A stretch of 59,308 nucleotides of DNA from positions 1 to 59,308 of the forward strand of contig RRZV01000088.1 in the NCBI GenBank assembly GCA_003931895.1, in the 5' to 3' direction. A model generated the notes under the pieces. That model did no database searches. It worked only from the letters and a program-made list of their open reading frames with translations, and was not told where the DNA came from. Source of the stretch: Mesohalobacter salilacus (GTDB taxonomy: Bacteria > Bacteroidota > Bacteroidia > Flavobacteriales > Flavobacteriaceae). The first letter of the stretch is position 1. Each line of letters starts with the position of its first letter. A program made the translations under genes and the position numbers. Shown here piece by piece: positions 17,341 through 25,593 of the stretch.

Positions 17341-18612
17341 ATGTTAGAAATTAAAGATATCAAAACGCATCGCGAAGTATTTGAGAAAGCTTTGAAAAAA
17401 AGAAATTTTGAAGCAAATTCTCTTTTTACTAATGTTTTAGACCTAGACGAAAAGAGGCGTTCTACACAAACTGAACTTGATGAGGTTTTAGCTAAATCTA
17501 ATAGTATATCAAAGCAAATAGGCATGCTATTTAAAAATGGCCAAACCGATGAAGCTAATAAATTAAAGGCTGAAACAGGTGAGCTAAAACAAAAAAGCAA
17601 AACACTTTCTGAACAGCATGATTCACTTCAACAAGAATTAAAAGAATTGCTCTATCAAATTCCAAATATTCCACATCAAACAGTTCCTTCTGGGCAAGAT
17701 GAAGATGATAATGAAGAAATATATGCTGAAGGTGATATCCCAAAATTAGACAAAAACGCTTTACCGCATTGGGAACTCGCTAAAAAATACGATATTATTG
17801 ATTTTGAATTGGGTAATAAAATCACAGGTGCTGGATTTCCAGTTTATAAAGGCAAAGGTGCAAAACTACAACGCGCTTTAATTCAGTATTTTTTAGATAA
17901 AAACACTTCAGCTGGTTACCAAGAAGTGCAAGTTCCACTTGTTGTTAATGAAGCTTCAGGGTTTGGCACAGGACAATTGCCAGACAAAGAAGGTCAAATG
18001 TATCATATAGGTGAAGACGACTTGTATTTAATACCAACAGCCGAAGTACCAATTACTAACATTTATCGCAACGATATGTTAGATGAAGCTGATTTACCTA
18101 TACAACTTACCGGTTATACGCCTTGTTTTAGACGTGAAGCAGGAAGTTATGGCGCGCATGTAAGAGGTTTAAATCGTTTACATCAATTTGATAAAGTAGA
18201 AATTGTGAATCTTGTTAAGCCCGAAAAATCTTATCAAGTCTTAAATGAAATGGTAGAACACGTCAAAACAATTCTTCAAGAATTGGAGTTGCCTTATCGT
18301 ATTTTGAGATTGTGTGGCGGAGATTTAGGATTTACTTCAGCTTTAACTTTTGATTTTGAAGTGTACTCTACTGCTCAAGAGCGTTGGTTAGAAATATCTT
18401 CCGTGTCTAATTTTGAAACCTTTCAGGCCAATCGTTTAAAAATCAGATATAAAGATAAGAACAAAAACAAAAAGTTAATACACACATTAAATGGTAGCTC
18501 ACTTGCTCTACCGCGTGTTATTGCAGGAATTTTAGAAAACAATCAAACGTCAGAAGGTATAAAAATTCCTAAGGTGTTAGTGCCTTATACCGGTTTTGAA
18601 ATTATTGATTAA
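17341..18612 (+). CDS. serS: Seryl-tRNA synthetase
   Basis: A 423-residue class II synthetase charging tRNA-Ser (and tRNA-Sec where present). Residues up to about 110 form the long antiparallel coiled-coil arm that grips the tRNA variable arm. The class II motif 2 appears as FRREAGSYG and motif 3 as GSSLALPRVIAGILEN. Length matches the family. Its TAA stop abuts the ATG of the deacetylase-like gene (18613), so the two are probably translated from one mRNA. Confidence 0.98.
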   Translation: MLEIKDIKTHREVFEKALKKRNFEANSLFTNVLDLDEKRRSTQTELDEVLAKSNSISKQIGMLFKNGQTDEANKLKAETGELKQKSKTLSEQHDSLQQELKELLYQIPNIPHQTVPSGQDEDDNEEIYAEGDIPKLDKNALPHWELAKKYDIIDFELGNKITGAGFPVYKGKGAKLQRALIQYFLDKNTSAGYQEVQVPLVVNEASGFGTGQLPDKEGQMYHIGEDDLYLIPTAEVPITNIYRNDMLDEADLPIQLTGYTPCFRREAGSYGAHVRGLNRLHQFDKVEIVNLVKPEKSYQVLNEMVEHVKTILQELELPYRILRLCGGDLGFTSALTFDFEVYSTAQERWLEISSVSNFETFQANRLKIRYKDKNKNKKLIHTLNGSSLALPRVIAGILENNQTSEGIKIPKVLVPYTGFEIID

Positions 18613-19521
18613 ATGCTTAAAATAGCGTTTGACGACATTTACAAACACCCACTTCCTGAAGGCCATCGTTTTCCGATGGAAAAATATGACCTGCTTCCAA
18701 AACAGCTTTTACACGAAGGAACTTGTGAAGAGCATCATTTTTTTAAACCTAAAATTCTTTCTAAAAACGAGAAATATATTCTACTAGCTCATGATAAGCT
18801 GTATGTCGAAAAATTATATGCATGCCAAATTGAACCACGTCAAGCTAGAAAAATAGGTTTTCCTTTATCGTCTGAACTTGTTAAACGTGAACGTGTAATC
18901 ACCAATGGCACTATTTTAGCCTGCGATTATGCTATTCAAAATGGTATAGCAATGAATATTGCAGGCGGTACTCATCATGCTTATAGAAATAGAGGCGAGG
19001 CTTTTTGTATGCTTAATGATCAAGCAATAGGAGCACATTACTTGCTAAATAACAAACTGGCTAAGTCTATTTTAATAGTTGATTTAGATGTTCATCAAGG
19101 CAATGGTACGGCAGAAATTTTTAAGGATGATCATCGTGTTTTTACATTTTCAATGCACGGTAAGAACAATTATCCTTTTAAAAAAGAGATATCGAATTTA
19201 GATATAGCTTTAGAAGATGATACAACAGACGAAAAATACTTAGAAATACTAAAGTTACATTTACCCAAGTTGATTGACCAAACCCAACCTGATTTTATTT
19301 TCTACCTTAGCGGTGTTGATATTGTAAAAACAGATAAGCTGGGTAAACTAGGTTGTTCTGTAAAAGGTTGTAAAGAAAGAGATCGTTACGTTTTGGAAAC
19401 TTGTTTTGAAAAAGGATTACCGGTTGAAGTCAGTATGGGTGGTGGTTATTCTAAAGATATTAAAATCATTATTGAAGCGCATGCCAATACCTTTAGATTA
19501 GCACAAGACATATATTTCTAA
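18613..19521 (+). CDS. Histone deacetylase superfamily amidohydrolase
   Basis: A 302-residue zinc-dependent deacetylase of the HDAC/AcuC/acetylpolyamine amidohydrolase superfamily. The active site is intact: the HH pair in GGTHHAYRNRGEAFC, zinc ligands in DLDVHQGNG, and the later aspartate in SGVDIVKTDKLGKLG. The substrate in bacteria may be acetyl-lysine on proteins (for example acetyl-CoA synthetase) or acetylated polyamines. It starts right after serS and its stop shares bases with the tatA stop on the other strand: the tetranucleotide CTAA at 19518-19521 gives both genes their last codon. Confidence 0.9.
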   Translation: MLKIAFDDIYKHPLPEGHRFPMEKYDLLPKQLLHEGTCEEHHFFKPKILSKNEKYILLAHDKLYVEKLYACQIEPRQARKIGFPLSSELVKRERVITNGTILACDYAIQNGIAMNIAGGTHHAYRNRGEAFCMLNDQAIGAHYLLNNKLAKSILIVDLDVHQGNGTAEIFKDDHRVFTFSMHGKNNYPFKKEISNLDIALEDDTTDEKYLEILKLHLPKLIDQTQPDFIFYLSGVDIVKTDKLGKLGCSVKGCKERDRYVLETCFEKGLPVEVSMGGGYSKDIKIIIEAHANTFRLAQDIYF

Positions 19522-19823
19522 AACTTTCTTTTGATAGGGCCAATTTGTTCTTCTACATTTTCTTTGAAAGATTGACCTTCTTTTTCAATAGATTTAGTTT
19601 GCTCTTGGACTTCTTTTTTGAGATCAACACTTGTTTCTTCAATTTTATGCGTTTCTTTAGTGATTTCGTATTTGATATCGTCTGTTGCTTCCCGTATAGA
19701 TTTGACAGTTTTTCCTACAGTTCTGGCTATTTCTGGGACTTTATCTGCGCCAAAAATCAAAAGCACAACTAAAACCACGATAGCTATCTCTCCGCCACTA
19801 ATGAAATATAAGGTTGAAAACAT
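19518..19823 (-). CDS. tatA: Sec-independent translocase protein TatA/TatE
   Basis: A 101-residue Tat component: a short N-terminal membrane helix (IAIVVLVVLLIF), the typical FGADKVPEIART hinge, and an amphipathic helix followed by a charged, coiled-coil-like tail (residues 50-101). TatA oligomers form the passage for folded proteins; the Tat-signal PhoD-like enzyme at 261-1979 is a likely client in this window. tatB/tatC are not here. It converges on the deacetylase gene with a four-base overlap. TatB identity is less likely given the phenylalanine-glycine hinge and family habit in Bacteroidota. Confidence 0.92.
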   Translation of the reverse strand: MFSTLYFISGGEIAIVVLVVLLIFGADKVPEIARTVGKTVKSIREATDDIKYEITKETHKIEETSVDLKKEVQEQTKSIEKEGQSFKENVEEQIGPIKRKF

Positions 19824-19891
19824 TTTGCAAAGATATATAAAATTAAAATGGTTTAGCTGTTAAAAATTTAAGCTTAGGCCTCGTTTCTGAA

Positions 19892-19929
19892 ATAAAAAAA
19901 CATCCAAAATTTAATAAATTTTGGATGTT
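19892..19929 (-). terminator. Rho-independent terminator of the M1 peptidase gene
   Basis: A near-perfect inverted repeat: AACATCCAAAAT pairs with ATTTTGGATGTT around a short AT loop, followed on the minus strand by a run of seven Ts. It lies 25 bases after the M1 peptidase stop codon and closes that operon. Confidence 0.85.
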
Positions 19930-19953
19930 GATTAATGCTAAAAATTTAAAAAA

Positions 19954-22260
19954 CTAGTTCTTCTGATTTTCAAATTCTTCAAATTCACTTTTGGTTTCTT
20001 CTCTAGGCCAAGAATTGTTAGAAACATCAACATCTGCGGTTTCTAAATTAGGGTCTAACTGAATGTTAGTAATCTTCTTTTGGCTACCAATAGTTTTTGA
20101 GATTTGGTTGTCATTTTTTCTCCACACCTGAACGGGATATTTTTTCATTTCTTTACTACCGTCTTCATAAGTGTATTCTACAATAACAGGCATAACCAAT
20201 CCACCTGGTTTATTAAAGGTGATTTCATAAAAATACTTTGGTAATTCTTTAAGGTTGCGGCGCTCTTCGGCTGTAAAATTATCCATCAAAAAGGTTTTGA
20301 GATTTTGAGAGTTCTCTAAGTTATCTTTAGATGGCGCTAAAGACTTTGCCTCCTCAGAATCGGCTGGCACAACATAAACTAAACCTTTAAGCCTTGGGTT
20401 ATTTTCAGGGTCAGTGATGCCAAAACGCGCTAAATATTCTTTCGCTTCATCAGTAATTTGATCGGTGAGTTTGTAAGTTTTTACCTCTTCTATACCAATA
20501 TCAACATAATCTGTTGTATAAAACCAACCTCTCCAAAACCAGTCTAAGTCAACTGCTGAAGCATCTTCCATACTTCTAAAGAAATCTTCTGGTGTAGGGT
20601 GTTTAAACATCCAACGTTGAGAAAATGTTCTAAAGGCATAGTCGAATTTTTCTGGTCCCATAACAGTTTCTCTTAATATATTGAGTGCTGTTGCAGGTTT
20701 GCCATAAGCGTTATTCCCTAACTGATACACTTGCTCTGGATTGGTCATAATCGGTGCTATAAAATCTTGATCGCCTTTCATATAATCTACAATTCTAAAT
20801 GGGAAACCACGTCTTGAAGGGTAAACATTATTTTCATTTAAAAGTTCAGGATATTTTTCGCCCATTTCTTGCTCGGTTAAAAACTGAACAAAAGAATTGA
20901 GACCTTCATCCATCCAGCCCCACTGGCGTTCGTCACTATTGACAATCATAGGGAAGTAATTGTGACCGACCTCATGGATGATTACACCAATCATTCCATA
21001 TTTTGTACGATCGCTATAACTACCATCTTCATTTGGTCGTCCAAAATTGAAGCAAATCATAGGATATTCCATTCCTATACCTTTTCCGTGAACAGAGACG
21101 GCTTTATGATAAGGGTAGTCAAACGTATGTTTGCTGTAGGTTTCTAAAGTTTGAGCCACAGACAAAGTTGACCATTCTTCCCACAAGGGATTACCTTCTT
21201 TAGGATAAACAGAAACTGCCATCACATTTTTCTGACCAACTTTTACATTCATCATATCGACGATGTATTTTCGCGATGAGGTAAAGGCAAAATCTCTTAC
21301 CATCTTGGCTTCGTAAGTCCAGGTTTTAGTTTTAGAGGTTTTTGATTTTTCGTTTTCAATAGCTTCTTCTTCAGTAACGATTAAAACAGGTTTGTCAAAA
21401 GTGTTTTTGGCTTTTTCATAGCGTTCCATCATGGTTTTAGAATAGACCTCTTTACGGTTTTGAAGTTCACCAGTGGCTTCAACTATATGGTCTGCTGGAA
21501 CAGTGATATTTACTTCATAATCGCCAAAAGGCAAAGCAAACTCACCGGAACCCCAAAACTGATAATTTTGCCAGCCTTCTACATCGTTATAAACGGCCAT
21601 TCTGGGGAAAAACTGCGCCGCAATGAACAGGGCATTATCTTCTTCTTCAAAATTTTCATAGCCTGAGCGTCCTCCGTCTGCAATTCTATCGTTAATTTTA
21701 TAATTCCATTTAATATAAAAAGTGTAGCTATCTCCAGGTTCTAAATTTTCACTCATTTCAACACGCATCATGGTTTGATTGATGCTATAGGGCAGAGGAG
21801 AGCCATCTTTAGAAACCTCTTCAATATTAAAACCACCTTCAAAAGGTTGATCCATATAGTCTGAAACAATTGAGCTTGGTCTTAAAATTGGACTAAATCC
21901 ACTCCCGTTACGTTCTTTAGCTGGGCTGTCTTTTTTTCTGATATTTTGGTCGAGTTGAACCCAAAGGTATTCTAATTCATTGGGAGAATTGTTAGTGTAA
22001 GTGATGGTTTCTTGACCAAAAATTTCTTTTGTATTTTCATTTAGCCTGATGTCCATTTCGTAATCAGCTGTATTTTGATAATAAGCAGGACCCGGCGCGC
22101 CAGATGCAGTTCGGTATTGATTGGGTGTTGCAAATTCTTGGTAAAGTTGTCTGAATTTGTTTTGGTTAGTGTGACCTTCTTCCTTTTCAGGTTGTTCTTG
22201 TGCGTAAAAATTAAAACTTACGAGAAGTCCTAATAGTAAAAGGAAATGTTGTTTTATCAT
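19954..22260 (-). CDS. M1 family zinc metallopeptidase, exported
   Basis: A 768-residue gluzincin aminopeptidase-like protein with a signal peptide (about residues 1-20, ending FNFYAQ). The zinc site is H429-EVG-H433 with the third ligand E452, exactly 18 residues after H433, in WMDEG. The exopeptidase motif (GAMEN in classical members) appears as GKGIGMEYPMI, which keeps the central Glu. It is the last gene of a four-gene operon with DUF6702 and two carboxypeptidase-regulatory proteins, 55 bases after DUF6702. It probably acts on peptides in the periplasm; the long C-terminal part (beyond residue 600) is of unknown role. Confidence 0.92.
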   Translation of the reverse strand: MIKQHFLLLLGLLVSFNFYAQEQPEKEEGHTNQNKFRQLYQEFATPNQYRTASGAPGPAYYQNTADYEMDIRLNENTKEIFGQETITYTNNSPNELEYLWVQLDQNIRKKDSPAKERNGSGFSPILRPSSIVSDYMDQPFEGGFNIEEVSKDGSPLPYSINQTMMRVEMSENLEPGDSYTFYIKWNYKINDRIADGGRSGYENFEEEDNALFIAAQFFPRMAVYNDVEGWQNYQFWGSGEFALPFGDYEVNITVPADHIVEATGELQNRKEVYSKTMMERYEKAKNTFDKPVLIVTEEEAIENEKSKTSKTKTWTYEAKMVRDFAFTSSRKYIVDMMNVKVGQKNVMAVSVYPKEGNPLWEEWSTLSVAQTLETYSKHTFDYPYHKAVSVHGKGIGMEYPMICFNFGRPNEDGSYSDRTKYGMIGVIIHEVGHNYFPMIVNSDERQWGWMDEGLNSFVQFLTEQEMGEKYPELLNENNVYPSRRGFPFRIVDYMKGDQDFIAPIMTNPEQVYQLGNNAYGKPATALNILRETVMGPEKFDYAFRTFSQRWMFKHPTPEDFFRSMEDASAVDLDWFWRGWFYTTDYVDIGIEEVKTYKLTDQITDEAKEYLARFGITDPENNPRLKGLVYVVPADSEEAKSLAPSKDNLENSQNLKTFLMDNFTAEERRNLKELPKYFYEITFNKPGGLVMPVIVEYTYEDGSKEMKKYPVQVWRKNDNQISKTIGSQKKITNIQLDPNLETADVDVSNNSWPREETKSEFEEFENQKN

Positions 22261-22315
22261 TATTTATAATTTTTGTTGGCTAAAAATAAACATATATTTA
22301 ACCTAAGTTAATTTT

Positions 22316-22816
22316 CTAATTAAATTTTAACACTGCTTTTGAGTCAAAGCGTGTTAATAAGACGCTTTCTTTTTGCTGAAGTTTAAAGCAATGCACAATA
22401 TTTTTTTGTTTTTCAATAACATCAGTAAGCAAAAGATTTTGAATTGCAATACTTGTGAAGTTCTGAATATCAGTAATTTTAAAATAAATATTGATACGGT
22501 CTTCATCAAATTTGTAACCTAAATAAGAAAGTGATTGAGATTGATTATCTGTTGTGATATTAAGTTTTTTATCAAAATACATTTTAATGAAGGCATCAAT
22601 ATTTTTAGATTGATTTGAAGGTCTAAGCCTGATGTCTTTGCCATATCGAGCTTTCAAAACATTTTCGAAATCATCGTGAAATAGGCGAGAGATAATCTCC
22701 AATCGTTCTTTTTCGGGGTTAAATTTAATTTCAGTTAAACCGACATAATACTCGTGATTTATTGAAGAGAAGAATTGAGTAAAAACAATGAGACTTAAAG
22801 TAATGTATTTAATCAT
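22316..22816 (-). CDS. DUF6702 family exported protein
   Basis: A 166-residue protein with a signal peptide (MIKYITLSLIVFTQFFSS) and a small mature domain starting HEYYVGLTEIKFNPEK, which I recognise as the DUF6702 family common in Flavobacteria. The family has no known function. Its start overlaps the end of the upstream carboxypeptidase-regulatory gene by eight bases, and the M1 peptidase follows. This fixed company suggests a shared envelope process. Confidence 0.8.
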   Translation of the reverse strand: MIKYITLSLIVFTQFFSSINHEYYVGLTEIKFNPEKERLEIISRLFHDDFENVLKARYGKDIRLRPSNQSKNIDAFIKMYFDKKLNITTDNQSQSLSYLGYKFDEDRINIYFKITDIQNFTSIAIQNLLLTDVIEKQKNIVHCFKLQQKESVLLTRFDSKAVLKFN

Positions 22817-23600
22817 TTAGGTTTTGAGTTTTATCTTGTTCGCTTTCTTTTATTTTAAGATAATCTTGAGCTAATTTTGGTAGTAATTCAGTCAGCGAAA
22901 GTTTATCTTTTTGTTGAGCTAGTTTGACAACTTCTGAGTGATTTTCAATGCAATAATACGTAAAATCTTCTGTAAGATTGTCTGGTATGTTGAGGTTTTC
23001 ATTGTAGAATTGGTCAGGAAATAGGCTAAAGAGCTTATTTTTATTCTTGTCAATTTTTTCGTATTCAATCAATTTTTTATACATTTTTATGTTGCCATTG
23101 ATTAAATTTATAAAATAATCTAAGGGAATACCTCCTTGTGATGTACTTGCAACATGAAGACGTCTTTCTTCTCTTGTGAAATGCTCTATATAGGCGGGAA
23201 ACCCCAACTGTGTCTGACTAAAATCATAGGTTTCAATGCTCTTAGCATCTTTTGTTAAATCACCTGTTAAGCCCAAAGAATACAGATTAATATCTTGAAG
23301 TTCATTAACTTTAAGTTTTAAAGGAATTTCAATGTCGTCTTCAAAAAATTCAGGCTTAACTACAAACTTAACTTCGCTGTATTGAATAGATGAAATGAGA
23401 ATGCTATCACCGACTTTGGCTGGAATTTTGAAACGACCATCTTCTTGACTGATTGTAGCTTTGTATTGGTTTATATTAATAACATTGATAAAAGATTTAT
23501 CTAAATTTTTTCCCTTGAATTGTCCTTTAAGAGTTTTATTTTGAGTATAACTCAAATTAAAACAGAACAAAGTAATTAAAAGCCAAAAGATTGGTCTCAC
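22809..23600 (-). CDS. Carboxypeptidase-regulatory-like domain protein, exported
   Basis: A 263-residue exported protein: signal peptide (about 1-19, FCFNLSYTQ), then a carboxypeptidase-D regulatory-like beta-sandwich (about 20-100, with LKGQFKGKNLDKSFINVINI and DGRFKIPAKVGD) of the kind at the front of TonB receptors, here without a barrel. The C-terminal half is helical. A motif LTGDLTKDAKSIETYDFSQ is shared in degenerate form with the neighbour at 23617-24390 (LSGNLNVDVKKINTDEVD), so the two look like old tandem paralogs. It overlaps DUF6702 by eight bases. Confidence 0.8.
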   Translation of the reverse strand: MRPIFWLLITLFCFNLSYTQNKTLKGQFKGKNLDKSFINVININQYKATISQEDGRFKIPAKVGDSILISSIQYSEVKFVVKPEFFEDDIEIPLKLKVNELQDINLYSLGLTGDLTKDAKSIETYDFSQTQLGFPAYIEHFTREERRLHVASTSQGGIPLDYFINLINGNIKMYKKLIEYEKIDKNKNKLFSLFPDQFYNENLNIPDNLTEDFTYYCIENHSEVVKLAQQKDKLSLTELLPKLAQDYLKIKESEQDKTQNLND

Positions 23601-23616
23601 AATAAATTTACATAAA

Positions 23617-24390
23617 TCAATTATTAAATTCTTTGGATTTATCTAATAAAAATTGAATTAAATCCATTTCGTTGCCTTTTTTGAGTAGCTCAGGGGTTAA
23701 ACCGTTATCGTCAGCATAAAAAATAAAGGCATTAATCTGGTTTTCTTCAATATCAAAATACTCTTTAAAAAATTGGTTATCATACATTTTTCTAACTTCA
23801 ACATCGACATTTTCTACACGTGAAACTTCTTTTTTATTAGGCTTTTTCTTGATGTAGCGTTTAAAAATTTGAACAAAATCCATCCCGTAATCTAGATATT
23901 CATCATCAATAGCAACATTTTGCGCTCTTATTTGACTGTCTATGGTAATGTCAGCATTATACCCACTTACTAACTCTTTTTGATCAATACCTAAATCGAC
24001 TTCATCAGTATTTATTTTTTTGACATCAACATTGAGGTTGCCACTTAAAAGATTTGAAGACACGGTAACTTCATTAAGTTGATTGACATTTTCATTGATT
24101 TGTATAACGATATCTTTTTCTTTCATGATTTCTTCAGTGATTTCAATTTCAAAGTTTTGAAACTGAACCGATGATATCAAAATATGATCTTTGTTTTTAA
24201 CTTTAATTAAAAATTCGCCATAAGCATTTGTTGTAGTACCTTTTTTGGTGTTGGTATTGAAAATACTAATATTTTTTGCTTCAGCATCAGAGGGGACATT
24301 GACTTTGCCTTTAAGAATTTGACGTTCTGGAACTTGAGCAAATGAAAAACTGAATTGAAAAATTAAGAGTAAGAGTATTATATGTTTCAT
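23617..24390 (-). CDS. Carboxypeptidase-regulatory-like domain protein, exported (paralog)
   Basis: A 257-residue exported protein with signal peptide (about 1-18, FSFSFAQ), a carboxypeptidase-regulatory-like domain (about 22-105, LKGKVNVPSDAEAKNISIFN, YGEFLIKVKNKD) and a helical C-terminal half. It shares the domain order and the L-S/T-G-N/D-L motif with the gene that follows 16 bases downstream. It is the first gene of the four-gene operon. No catalytic residues are visible; a structural or adaptor role at the envelope is likely. Confidence 0.78.
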   Translation of the reverse strand: MKHIILLLLIFQFSFSFAQVPERQILKGKVNVPSDAEAKNISIFNTNTKKGTTTNAYGEFLIKVKNKDHILISSVQFQNFEIEITEEIMKEKDIVIQINENVNQLNEVTVSSNLLSGNLNVDVKKINTDEVDLGIDQKELVSGYNADITIDSQIRAQNVAIDDEYLDYGMDFVQIFKRYIKKKPNKKEVSRVENVDVEVRKMYDNQFFKEYFDIEENQINAFIFYADDNGLTPELLKKGNEMDLIQFLLDKSKEFNN

Positions 24391-24468
24391 GGTTACAATT
24401 TTACACTAAAAATAAGCATTAATATGTTAAGCCTATTAGAATAGGTCTTAAATATTAGTGAATAAAAA

Positions 24469-25572
24469 TTAAATTAATTCAAATTGTTTTCCTGGTAAAG
24501 GTCTGACTAAACCTTTCAATTCAAGATTAAGAAGGATAGTTGAAAGTTTAGATGTAGGAATTTGACATGATAGCGCTAAGGGATCGATTTCTGTTTTTTG
24601 AAGTGATTTTAAGCTTTCTACAACTATTTTTTCTTCGTCACTCAAGTCAACAAAAAGTTGGGTTTGATGGGCGGGTTTAGGTTTTTGCTCAATATCCCAA
24701 TTGAGAATATAAGCGATGTCTGCAGCGCTTGTCAGTAGCATAGCTTGTTGTTTTTTGATGAGGTTATTACAACCAATACTCATTTTGTCGCTGTATCTGC
24801 CTGGTAAAGCAAAGACTTCCCTGTTATATCCGTTGGCCATTTCGGCAGTGACCAACGAGCCACCTTTTTCGGCACTTTCTATAACAATTGTGGCTTCACT
24901 GAGACCGGCAATAATACGATTGCGTTTTAAAAAATTATTGCGGTCAAACTTGTCATCGCTACAAAAATCTGTAAAAAACCCACCGTGTTTCATGATATCA
25001 TTCACATATTTTTTATGCACTTTGGGGTAAACTTGATTCATCCCGTGAGCAAAGCAGCCAATGGTTTGTAAGTTATGGTTCAATGCCGCTTTTTGAGCTG
25101 TAATGTCTGTGCCATAAGCAAACCCAGAAACAATTACAGGATCAAATACCGATAAATCTGAAATCAATTGTTCGGTAAATTGAATGCCATGTGAAGTAAT
25201 TTTTCTTGTACCAACAATACTAATAATACGTTTGTTTTGTAAATCAACATTCCCTTTTTGAAACAAAATGAGAGGGCCATCTATACAGTGTTTTAATTTT
25301 GTAGGATAGGTTTTGTCTTTAAAATAAAGAAAGTCAATTTCGTTATCTACTATAAATTTCAACTCATTTTCAGCACGATCTAAATCGACTTCTTTTTTTA
25401 TGCTATGAATCCGTTTAGTGCCAAGGCCATTAATTTTTTGAAGATTTTGCGATTTTTCATTGAAAACAGCTTCAGCTGAACCTACAATTTCTATTAATTT
25501 TTTTGCTGTTGCATCACCAATGTATGACAAACGATGAAGGGCTAATAGATATATTTTTTCTTGATTAGACAT
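24469..25572 (-). CDS. dprA: DNA-processing protein DprA
   Basis: A 367-residue protein that binds incoming single-stranded DNA and loads RecA during natural transformation. An N-terminal helix-hairpin-helix-like segment (IVGSAEAVF, INGLGTKRIHSI) leads to the Rossmann-like core with SIVGTRKITSHG and SGFAYGTDITAQKAAL, followed by FAHGMNQVYPKVHK and EKGGSLVTAEMA. A C-terminal winged-helix (about 300-367, LALSCQIPTSKLSTILLNLELKGLVR) ends the protein. It begins 21 bases after the antiporter gene on the same strand and is probably co-transcribed. Confidence 0.95.
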   Translation of the reverse strand: MSNQEKIYLLALHRLSYIGDATAKKLIEIVGSAEAVFNEKSQNLQKINGLGTKRIHSIKKEVDLDRAENELKFIVDNEIDFLYFKDKTYPTKLKHCIDGPLILFQKGNVDLQNKRIISIVGTRKITSHGIQFTEQLISDLSVFDPVIVSGFAYGTDITAQKAALNHNLQTIGCFAHGMNQVYPKVHKKYVNDIMKHGGFFTDFCSDDKFDRNNFLKRNRIIAGLSEATIVIESAEKGGSLVTAEMANGYNREVFALPGRYSDKMSIGCNNLIKKQQAMLLTSAADIAYILNWDIEQKPKPAHQTQLFVDLSDEEKIVVESLKSLQKTEIDPLALSCQIPTSKLSTILLNLELKGLVRPLPGKQFELI

Positions 25573-25593
25573 ATTAGAAATACATTCGTTAGT

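Noticed and set aside
17316-17600. Minus-strand open frame opposite the start of serS
   Set aside because: It is antisense to a clear coil-rich coding stretch and has no recognisable domain, so it is taken as a shadow of serS.
18613-19521. Deacetylase-like gene as a transfer from a eukaryote
   Set aside because: Bacterial HDAC/AcuC-type enzymes are widespread, base use is like that of the neighbours, and the gene abuts serS in the usual bacterial manner.
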